The notes under the pieces are model-generated. The model had not been told where the DNA came from. It saw only the letters and a program-made list of their open reading frames with translations, and did not search any database. This document shows, one piece after another, positions 57,182 to 64,000 of a stretch of DNA of 64,000 nt. Each line of letters opens with the position of its first letter. Position 1 is the first letter of the stretch. The DNA lies in the NCBI RefSeq assembly GCF_000416235.1, contig NZ_ATLO01000004.1, positions 1 to 64,000 on the forward strand, in the 5' to 3' direction. This DNA is from Pseudomonas sp. CFII64 (GTDB lineage: Bacteria > Pseudomonadota > Gammaproteobacteria > Pseudomonadales > Pseudomonadaceae). A program made the translations under genes and the position numbers.

Positions 57182-59532
57182 ACCTGCGCACCAGCTTTCA
57201 GGCACGGATTGCCTTCGTATTGATCGCCTTGTTGGTCGTGGTGTTGGGTGCCGTGTTCTTCGCGGTGAAAGCCGCGACCGGCGATGCCGTTCGTTCCCAG
57301 GCCCAGGCCCAGCTTGAGGTCGGTCGCCGGGTTTTCGAAGGCCTGATGGATATGCGCGGTAAACAACTGCGCGGCGGTGTGCAGCTGCTTTCAGCGGATT
57401 TCGGGTTTCGCGACGCAGTGGCCAGCGTCGATGCATCGACCATTCGTTCGGTGCTGCGCAATCATGGCGGCCGCATCAACGCCTCGGACATGTTCTTGCT
57501 GGGCATGGACGGCAAGGTCATCGCCAGTACGGTGCCAGCGGTGGCCGAAGGCTCGCCGTTTCCCTTCGAGCAGGCATTGCGCGAGGCCAGGCTCAACAAA
57601 CAATCAATGGTCATCGTACCCGGCGGTGGACAGCCCCATTTGCTGGTTGAGAGCACGGTTCTCGCGCCGCTGCCCATCGGCCGGGTCGTCATGGGTTTCA
57701 TCATGGACCAGGCCTTCGCCCAGCAATTGCGTTCGCTGAGTAATCTGGAGGTCTCGTTTCTGGCCGTGGAGCACGGCGCTGCGGGGCAACTGATCAGCAC
57801 TCAGCCAGCTGAAATGCAGGCCAGTCTCGTGGATCTGATGCTCACGGCTTCGATTGAACAGGTGCGCATGACCCAGCATTCTGACCAGAGTTTTCTCAGT
57901 CAGACCATTGTGGTCGACAACGTCACCGACGGCCGTGGCGAGCAGGTCATTGCGCTACTGCAAAGCCCGATCGACAAAGCCATGCTTGCGTTCGCGCCGC
58001 TGGATCAAAAAATCTTCTGGATCTCCATCATTGCGTTGCTCGCCTCGTTGATCGGTACGTTGATCCTGGCGCGCAGTGTATCGATGCCGGTGCAGATCCT
58101 GGCACTGGCGGCCAAACGTATTGGCAACGGCGATTACAAGACGCCGGTGGGCATGGCGCGTAGCGACGAACTGGGCATGCTTGCCGGGGCGATCAACGCC
58201 ATGCAGCAGGGGATCGCCTCGCGTGAGCATCAATTGGCGCACAACGCCCTGCATGACTCGCTGACCGGCTTGCCTAACCGGGCGCTGGCCATGGAACGTC
58301 TGGGCAGTTCGATTACCGCGCAGCGTTCCATGGCGTTGTTGTATCTGGGGATCGATAACTTCCTGGCGATCAACCAGGTCTGCGGCGCCGCAGGCGTAGA
58401 TGAGCTGTTGCAGCAAGTCGGCCAGCGGCTGCAAGCCAGCCTGAACCCCGGCGATACGGTCGCTCGCCTGACAGCCAACGAATTTCTCCTGTTGCTGGAC
58501 CATAAGGGCAGCGACGGCGCGGTGGCTACTGCCGACCAGCTGCAGCGCTTGCTGAGCCACGCACAACGCATCGACAGCCACGACGTGACGCTGGAATGCA
58601 GCATCGGCATTGCGGTGTACCCGGAGCACGGCGACTCGGCACTGGAGTTGCTCAAGCGCGCGGCCATTGCTCGCCAGGACGCGGCTGGCATGCCGGGCCG
58701 TTTGCAGGTTTATCAAGACGGCAGCGATCTGGCTCACCAGCGCCAGATCAGCCTGATTCGCGATTTGCGCCACGCTGGCCGTAATGGCGAGCTGACCTTG
58801 CACTACCAACCCAAACTGGACATTCGCCAGGGCCGCGTTCGCCAGGCTGAAGCGCTGCTGCGTTGGCAGCACCCGCAGTTCGGCAACGTGTCGCCGGCCG
58901 AATTCATCGTTCTGGCCGAGCGCACCGGGAGCATTCAATTACTGAGCAGTTGGGTGATCGAAGAGTCCCTGCGCCAGTTGGCCGAGTGGGCCAGGCGCGG
59001 CCTGCACATCCAGCTTTCGGTGAATATTTCTGCCGAAGACCTGCTCAGTGCTGACTTGCCTGCGCGTGTGGTCGGCTTGCTGCGTTTGTACAAGGTTCCG
59101 GCGGAGCAACTGATTTTTGAAATCACCGAAAGCGCGATCATGCGTGAGCCAGAGCACGCGCTGGCGGTTCTCAACAAGCTGCGCGAATGTGGCATCAGCC
59201 TGTCCGTGGACGATTTCGGCACCGGTTACTCGTCCCTCGCGCATCTCAAGCGGCTGCCGGTGCAAGAGTTGAAAATTGATCAATCCTTCGTGCGTAACCT
59301 GGATGAAACCAGCGAAGACGCCGTGATCGTGCGTTCCACCATCGAGATGAGCCACAACCTGGGCCTCAAGGTGGTCGCCGAAGGCGTCGAGTATGAGCAC
59401 AGCCTGCGCCTGCTTGAGCGCTGGCATTGCGACACGGCGCAAGGCTATCTGATCAGCCGCCCGTTGACCGCGGTGGCCTTTGAGGCATGGATGAGCGCTT
59501 CTACCTATTCACCCAGCCTGATGGTTCGTTGA
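57178..59532 (+). CDS. dCache-HAMP-GGDEF-EAL protein
   Basis: The 784-residue membrane protein has a first helix at about 8-28, a double-Cache periplasmic domain, a second helix near 280 and a HAMP linker (SMPVQILALAAKRIGNGDY). A GGDEF domain with degenerate active site (TANEF instead of GGDEF) and an intact EAL domain (QAEALLRW, NISAEDLLS, DDFGTGYSSLAHLK) follow. It is therefore a likely c-di-GMP phosphodiesterase with the GGDEF domain acting as a regulator. It is coupled to the cupredoxin and followed three bases later by the DUF3034 gene. Confidence 0.92.
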   Translation: MNLRTSFQARIAFVLIALLVVVLGAVFFAVKAATGDAVRSQAQAQLEVGRRVFEGLMDMRGKQLRGGVQLLSADFGFRDAVASVDASTIRSVLRNHGGRINASDMFLLGMDGKVIASTVPAVAEGSPFPFEQALREARLNKQSMVIVPGGGQPHLLVESTVLAPLPIGRVVMGFIMDQAFAQQLRSLSNLEVSFLAVEHGAAGQLISTQPAEMQASLVDLMLTASIEQVRMTQHSDQSFLSQTIVVDNVTDGRGEQVIALLQSPIDKAMLAFAPLDQKIFWISIIALLASLIGTLILARSVSMPVQILALAAKRIGNGDYKTPVGMARSDELGMLAGAINAMQQGIASREHQLAHNALHDSLTGLPNRALAMERLGSSITAQRSMALLYLGIDNFLAINQVCGAAGVDELLQQVGQRLQASLNPGDTVARLTANEFLLLLDHKGSDGAVATADQLQRLLSHAQRIDSHDVTLECSIGIAVYPEHGDSALELLKRAAIARQDAAGMPGRLQVYQDGSDLAHQRQISLIRDLRHAGRNGELTLHYQPKLDIRQGRVRQAEALLRWQHPQFGNVSPAEFIVLAERTGSIQLLSSWVIEESLRQLAEWARRGLHIQLSVNISAEDLLSADLPARVVGLLRLYKVPAEQLIFEITESAIMREPEHALAVLNKLRECGISLSVDDFGTGYSSLAHLKRLPVQELKIDQSFVRNLDETSEDAVIVRSTIEMSHNLGLKVVAEGVEYEHSLRLLERWHCDTAQGYLISRPLTAVAFEAWMSASTYSPSLMVR

Positions 59533-59535
59533 AAC

Positions 59536-60411
59536 ATGGCTTACAGATATTCGGTTGTGCTGAGCTCGGTGTTGAGCTGTGTCTTGGGCGCCTGCGTACA
59601 AACCGTCGAGGCCGATAACGGCCGGCTGATCGCCACCGGCGGTGCGTCAAGCATTGAAGGGGCAGCGGGCGGCGGGATCATTCCCTGGGCAGTATTGACC
59701 GGTTACGGCGAACAGGGCGAATGGGGTAGCAGTGTATTTGCCACCCATGTCGATCTGCCGGATTACACCCTGGACGTTGCAGGTATGTCGGTTGCATACG
59801 GCAATCGTGTGGAATTGTCGTACGCCCATCAGCGGTTTGATCTGGGCACACTGCAGCACAAGCTAAGCCTGCCGGACGACAATCTCACTCAGGATATCTT
59901 TGGCCTCAAGGTCCGGTTGTTCGGTGATCTGATCTACGACAGCTTGCCGCAGGTGGCTCTGGGCCTCGAATACAAGCACCAGAACGACTTCCTGATCCCT
60001 GCTCTGGTGGGCGCCAGGCGTGATTCGGATGTGGAAGGTTATCTGACCGCCAGCCGCTTGTTGATGGGCGCCGCGTTTGGTTACAGCGTGGTACTCAACG
60101 GCGGTTTGCGTTATAGCCGCGCCAACGAAACCGGCTTGCTGGGGTTCGGTGGCGACCGCCGCGATACCCGCAGCGTGTTGAAGGAAGGTTCGGTGGCCAT
60201 CCTCTTCAATCCACGCTGGGCGCTGGGCGTGGAATACCGGGAAAAGCCTGACAACCTTGCTTTTGCAGGCGAAAGCGATTGGGCTGATTTGTTCGTCGGA
60301 TATTTCCCCAATAAGCATTTGTCGGTAGTACTGGCTTACGCGCGTTTGGGCGAAATCGCCACCCTGGATGACCAGAACGGGGCCTATCTGTCCATTCAGG
60401 GGAGTTTCTGA
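59536..60411 (+). CDS. DUF3034 outer-membrane-like protein
   Basis: The 291-residue exported protein has a signal peptide and a beta-rich composition typical of the DUF3034 family, ending in a phenylalanine (SIQGSF), as outer-membrane beta-barrels do. A lipobox-like LGAC at about residue 19 would instead suggest a lipoprotein, so the location is uncertain. It lies three bases after the EAL gene and two bases before the globin gene. Confidence 0.8.
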   Translation: MAYRYSVVLSSVLSCVLGACVQTVEADNGRLIATGGASSIEGAAGGGIIPWAVLTGYGEQGEWGSSVFATHVDLPDYTLDVAGMSVAYGNRVELSYAHQRFDLGTLQHKLSLPDDNLTQDIFGLKVRLFGDLIYDSLPQVALGLEYKHQNDFLIPALVGARRDSDVEGYLTASRLLMGAAFGYSVVLNGGLRYSRANETGLLGFGGDRRDTRSVLKEGSVAILFNPRWALGVEYREKPDNLAFAGESDWADLFVGYFPNKHLSVVLAYARLGEIATLDDQNGAYLSIQGSF

Positions 60412-60412
60412 C

Positions 60413-60832
60413 ATGCGCCTGTTGAGCGGTTTGTTGATTGCCTTGCTGGTCGGTTGTGCGCAACAGCCGCCACAAGATGACAGCTTGTATCTGGCTTTGG
60501 GCGAGCGTCCCGGTATCCAGCGGATAATCGAAGGCATGTTGCTGAACATCGCCAAGGACCGGCGCATTGTCGAGCACTTCAAAAAGGTCGATATCGTGCG
60601 CCTGCGCGACAAACTGGTCGAACAGGTGTGCGTTGAAGCGGGTGGCCCCTGTCGCTATTCCGGCGACAGCATGGCTGAATCCCACAAGGGGCAGAACCTG
60701 ACGCGCAGCGACTTCAACGCGCTGGTGGAAGACCTGATCGACGCCATGGACGCCGAAGGCATTTCCGTACCCAATCAGAACCGCCTGATCGCCCGCCTGG
60801 CGCCGATGCGTGGGGATGTGATCGAGAAGTAG
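60413..60832 (+). CDS. Lipoprotein group I truncated globin
   Basis: The 139-residue protein has a lipobox (ALLVGC, Cys15) and a truncated-globin fold with the proximal histidine His91 in MAESHKG. Export is unusual, since most such globins are cytoplasmic. Heme binding with O2 or NO chemistry in the periplasm is inferred. Its TAG stop is the second to fourth base of the REPIN at 60829, so the C-terminus may have been redefined by that insertion. Confidence 0.85.
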   Translation: MRLLSGLLIALLVGCAQQPPQDDSLYLALGERPGIQRIIEGMLLNIAKDRRIVEHFKKVDIVRLRDKLVEQVCVEAGGPCRYSGDSMAESHKGQNLTRSDFNALVEDLIDAMDAEGISVPNQNRLIARLAPMRGDVIEK

Positions 60833-60880
60833 GACTGGCTTTAGCCGGGAGAGCGTGCTCCCGGCTAAAGCCAGTCCTAC
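60829..60880. repeat. Compact REPIN at the globin stop
   Basis: Perfect 23-bp inverted arms (60829-60851 and 60858-60880, core GGACTGGCTTTAGCCGGGAG) surround a six-base loop. The left arm supplies the TAG stop of the globin gene. The family is that of the REPIN in the carboxylase gene. Confidence 0.92.
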
Positions 60881-60896
60881 GAACTGCCCCATAACG

Positions 60897-60930
60897 AAAA
60901 AGCGGCCATCTTTCGACAGCCGCTTTTTCA
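60897..60930. terminator. Bidirectional terminator between globin and gcd
   Basis: AAAAAGCGGC/GCCGCTTTTT with an ATCTTTCGACA-type loop has A/T runs on both sides and can end both convergent transcripts. Confidence 0.88.
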
Positions 60931-60946
60931 TTGCCTCAGCGAACCA

Positions 60947-63361
60947 TCAATCCGGCAGTTTGAACGCCATCACGTAGTCGCCTTGCTTGGTGCCCAGCGA
61001 ACCATGACCGCCCGCCACGACCAGCACGTATTGCTTGCCGTCTTTGCCGGTGTAAGTCATCGGCGTGGTTTGCGCGCCTGCTGGCAGGCGGCCTTCCCAC
61101 AACTGCTTGCCGTTACGAACATCGTAGGCGCGCAGGTATTGGTCAAGCGTGCCGCTCAGGAATGCGACGCCACCGGCGGTGGTGAACGTCCCGCCCAGGC
61201 TTGGCACGCCCATGGACAGCGGGATAGGAACCGGCGAGCTGTCACGCACGGTGCCGTTTTTGTGCATCCAGATGGTTTTGTGATTGGTCAGGTCGACCGC
61301 CGCGACATAACCCCAGGCTGGCGCCTGGCAAGGCAAGCCCATCGGCGACAGCAGTGCTTCGAGGATCACACCGTATGGCGCGCCTTTGTTGGGCTGCACG
61401 CCTTCGGTTTCGCTTTTGCGACCTGGACCGCCTTCGACTTCGACCGCCGGCACCAGTTTCGAACGGAAGGCCATGTAGCTCGGATTCACGAACGCGATCT
61501 GGCGTACCGGATCGACTGAAATGCCGCCCCAGTCAAACACACCGAAGTTACCTGGATAAACCAGCGAACCTTGCAGCGACGGCGGGGTGAACGGGCCGTC
61601 GTAACGCAGGGATTTGAAGTCAATCCGGCACAGCATCTGGTCGAACGGCGTCACGCCCCACATGTCACGCTCCTTGAGGGGCGGCGGCATGAAGTTCAGG
61701 TCGGATTTCGGTTGCGTCGGCGAAGTGTGATCGCCTGCCACCGCGCCCTGAGGGACCGGGATTTCGTTGATCGGGATGATCGGCTGACCGGTGCTGCGGT
61801 CCAGCACATAAATGCTGCCCTGCTTGGTCGATACCAGTACCGCTGGCTTGACGCCATCTGCGGTTTTCATGTCCAGCAAGGTCGGCTGACCGCCCACGTC
61901 CATGTCCCACAGGTCATGGTGAGTGAGCTGCATGTTCCAGCGTACTTTGCCGGACGCGATATCCAGCGCCACAATGCTTGCGCTGTATTTTTCCGACTCC
62001 GGCGTGCGATTGCCGCCCCATTGATCCGGGGTCTGGTTGCCCATCGGCAGGTAAAGCATGCCCAGCTTTTCATCGACCGCGAACATCGACCACATGTTGG
62101 GCGAGTTGCGGGTGTACTTCTGGCCCTCGGCAAGCGGCGTGGTGTCGTCCGGATTGCCACTGTCCCAGTTCCACACCAGACGGCCGGTGTGGACGTCGAA
62201 CGCACGGATCACGCCGGAAGGCTCGTCTACCGAAACGTTATCGGTGACGTGGCCGCCGATAACCACCAGATCCTTGGTCACCGCGGGTGGCGAAGTGGAG
62301 TAGTAACCGCCAGGTGCGAAGGTGCCGATATTGGCGCTCAGGTCGATGGCGCCTTTGTTGCCGAAGTCTTCACAGACTTTGCCGGTGTCGGCGTTCAGCG
62401 CGATCAGGCGCGTGTCGGCAGTTGGCAGGAAGATACGACGTGGGCAAGCGTTGCTGCCGTTAGTCGCGACGGCCGGAGTGGCCGGGCTTTGCGCTGGCGC
62501 TGCGGCATAAGCGGCATCATCGTGATACGACACGCCACGGCAGGTCATGTGCGCCCAACCTTTGAAGTTGGCGGCATTCTGGGTGCTGATTTTTGGATCG
62601 TAGCGCCAGATTTCCTTGCCGGTATCCGGATCCAGCGCGATCACCTGGCTGTGCGGCGTGCAGACATACAGCATGCCGTTGACCTTGAGCGGGGTGTTTT
62701 CCGCCGTGGTTTCGCCTGGGTCGTTCGGGCCAGGGATATCGCCGGTGCGATAGGTCCAGGCCGGAACCAGCTTGTTGGCGTTTTCCGGAGTGATCTGCGC
62801 CAGCGGCGAATAGCGGTCACCGAAAGCCGTACGACCATAGGACTGCCAGTCACCGTCGGGCATGGCCGGTGCGGTGTTGCTGGTGCCCGCGGTGTCGCGG
62901 TCCAGTTGACCCTTGATTTCGCCAGGGTGGGTGAACTGGCTGGCCAGCGCGGCAACACCGGCCAGCACCACGGCCACGCTCAACGCGCCGGTCGCCAGGC
63001 CGCCGGGTTGGCCACGCAGCACTGGGCGGCGGAACCAAGGCAGCAACAAGACGATACCCAGGGCAAACCACAACGCCAGACGCGGCACCAGTTGCCACCA
63101 ATCCAGGCCGACTTCCCACAAGGCCCAGACGGTGCTCGCAAACAGAATCACTGCATACAGACCCAGGGCAGCGCGGCGTCCGGTGATGAGCAGCAGGCCC
63201 GTCACGGCGAAACCGATACCGGCCAGCAGGTAATACAACGAACCGCCCAGTTGCAGGAGTTTGACACCCCCCGCCAACATGATCAGGCCCATCAACAAGA
63301 TCACCAGCCCGAGCAACGTCGGTAGCAAGCGATATCGACTGAAAGCACCATCAGTGCTCAT
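60947..63361 (-). CDS. gcd: Membrane-bound PQQ glucose dehydrogenase
   Basis: The 804-residue protein has five N-terminal helices and a periplasmic eight-bladed PQQ propeller with tryptophan-docking repeats (TGKEIWRYDP, TGRLVWNWDSG). It oxidises glucose to gluconate at the inner-membrane surface and passes electrons to ubiquinone. PQQ must be made elsewhere. The oprB-like porin lies upstream, 131 bp away, in the same direction. Confidence 0.96.
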   Translation of the reverse strand: MSTDGAFSRYRLLPTLLGLVILLMGLIMLAGGVKLLQLGGSLYYLLAGIGFAVTGLLLITGRRAALGLYAVILFASTVWALWEVGLDWWQLVPRLALWFALGIVLLLPWFRRPVLRGQPGGLATGALSVAVVLAGVAALASQFTHPGEIKGQLDRDTAGTSNTAPAMPDGDWQSYGRTAFGDRYSPLAQITPENANKLVPAWTYRTGDIPGPNDPGETTAENTPLKVNGMLYVCTPHSQVIALDPDTGKEIWRYDPKISTQNAANFKGWAHMTCRGVSYHDDAAYAAAPAQSPATPAVATNGSNACPRRIFLPTADTRLIALNADTGKVCEDFGNKGAIDLSANIGTFAPGGYYSTSPPAVTKDLVVIGGHVTDNVSVDEPSGVIRAFDVHTGRLVWNWDSGNPDDTTPLAEGQKYTRNSPNMWSMFAVDEKLGMLYLPMGNQTPDQWGGNRTPESEKYSASIVALDIASGKVRWNMQLTHHDLWDMDVGGQPTLLDMKTADGVKPAVLVSTKQGSIYVLDRSTGQPIIPINEIPVPQGAVAGDHTSPTQPKSDLNFMPPPLKERDMWGVTPFDQMLCRIDFKSLRYDGPFTPPSLQGSLVYPGNFGVFDWGGISVDPVRQIAFVNPSYMAFRSKLVPAVEVEGGPGRKSETEGVQPNKGAPYGVILEALLSPMGLPCQAPAWGYVAAVDLTNHKTIWMHKNGTVRDSSPVPIPLSMGVPSLGGTFTTAGGVAFLSGTLDQYLRAYDVRNGKQLWEGRLPAGAQTTPMTYTGKDGKQYVLVVAGGHGSLGTKQGDYVMAFKLPD

Positions 63362-63492
63362 AGTGTGAATCTCCGTGACAGTTAAGTGATTGAAACTTTT
63401 ATATTCGTGACGCCGATTCCTGACGAATCGTGTGGCGATACTTTGACGCTAGTTGCTGAAACCTATTACCGACAGTTCAAATCAACCGTTGG

Positions 63493-64000
63493 TCAGAACG
63501 ACGACTGGATTTTCAAGCCCGCGACCAGCGCGTCGTCGACCTTGTCCACACCGCCCGGATGACGGATGAACTGCAGGTTGGGACGCACGGTCAGCCAGTG
63601 GGTGACGTGCACGCCGTAATACAGCTCGGCGTTGTATTCAGTATCCTGCAGCGGCATGAAGGCCGGGTCGCTGTAGTCGTAGACCGCCGCTGCCCGATTT
63701 TGTGCGTCCGTGTTTTTGCGGTACGCCGGGTTGACGTGAATGCGCGCGATGGCCAGACCGATGTCGTCCTGCGGGCGGGCATCGAACGGACCTTTGTAGA
63801 AGCCGCCGAGTGCCACATAGTTGTCGACCCTGTTGGTTTTCTTGTCGTGCAGCGTGCCGTTGACGAACAGGCTGAGGCCGCGACTGGAATCGCCATCGAC
63901 GGCGGTGACTTGCTGACGCAGGTTCAGCCACAGGCCGTGTTTGCTCGAAGCGCTGCGATAGGCGCCATCGGTGGCGGCTGCTGACTGACCATTGCTGTTC
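63493..64000 (-). CDS. oprB: OprB-like carbohydrate porin, 3' part
   Basis: The 3' 169 codons of an outer-membrane porin are present, and the gene runs off the right edge. The sequence has porin beta-strand texture (LFVNGTLHDKKTNRVDN, NAELYYGVHVTHWLTVRPNLQFI) and ends in a phenylalanine (IQSSF), which is typical of beta-barrels. OprB takes up glucose, in accord with gcd beside it. The start lies outside the window. Confidence 0.85.
   Translation of the reverse strand, partial: NSNGQSAAATDGAYRSASSKHGLWLNLRQQVTAVDGDSSRGLSLFVNGTLHDKKTNRVDNYVALGGFYKGPFDARPQDDIGLAIARIHVNPAYRKNTDAQNRAAAVYDYSDPAFMPLQDTEYNAELYYGVHVTHWLTVRPNLQFIRHPGGVDKVDDALVAGLKIQSSF

Noticed and set aside
61571..63325. 584-codon open frame antisense to gcd
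   Set aside because: Shadow frame produced by GC-rich codons of gcd.

Overview
The window is chromosomal DNA of a fluorescent Pseudomonas, probably of the P. fluorescens group. This rests on gene content and order: algU-mucA-mucB-mucD, lepA-lepB-rnc-era-recO-pdxJ, ygfZ/sdhE/ygfX/nadB, gcd next to an oprB-type porin, a phaG-type thioesterase/transacylase, high GC, and several Pseudomonas REP/REPIN repeats. No IS element, integrase, rRNA or CRISPR array was found. One tRNA gene, tRNA-Gly(CCC), is present.

Layout. 0.1-3.7 kb: a methyltransferase, a small lipoprotein, an iron-type alcohol dehydrogenase and a small hypothetical gene. 3.8-8.4 kb: an accessory-looking patch ending at tRNA-Gly(CCC), with a hipBA toxin-antitoxin pair and a divergent AraC regulator/MFS exporter pair. 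8.6-15.7 kb: phaG, rsuA, a CWC protein coupled to a diguanylate cyclase, and a large DUF6543-type putative toxin. 15.8-25.7 kb: a seven-gene guanidine utilisation operon read leftward (ABC importer, CgdA/CgdB-type deiminase subunits, a carboxylase, allophanate hydrolase) behind a guanidine-I (ykkC) riboswitch. 26-29.5 kb: a low-complexity lipoprotein, brnTA, a 3-hydroxyisobutyryl-CoA hydrolase-like gene and ung. 29.5-36.1 kb: tripartite tricarboxylate transporter tctCBA with an AbrB-type membrane protein, divergent from tctDE.

36.2-56.2 kb is mostly conserved core: an HDOD protein, ygfZ, sdhE, ygfX, nadB, the envelope-stress locus algU-mucABD, the lepA to pdxJ block, cmoAB, a chagasin-type inhibitor and a second Lon protease (AsrA type) behind a sigma-32-like promoter. 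56.5-60.8 kb is a tight four-gene operon: periplasmic cupredoxin, dCache-HAMP-GGDEF-EAL protein, DUF3034 protein and a lipoprotein truncated globin. 60.9-64 kb holds gcd and the 3' part of an OprB-like porin cut by the window edge.

The most notable signals are: the guanidine riboswitch, which carries a ten-base sequence exactly complementary to the first gene's Shine-Dalgarno; a 90-bp REPIN read in frame as a 30-residue linker of the carboxylase; a second REPIN with internal tandem repeats in the same operon; a REPIN whose first bases form the stop codon of the globin gene; a long inverted repeat in front of hipBA; and the cupredoxin/c-di-GMP/globin operon, which looks like an undescribed redox or gas signalling unit.
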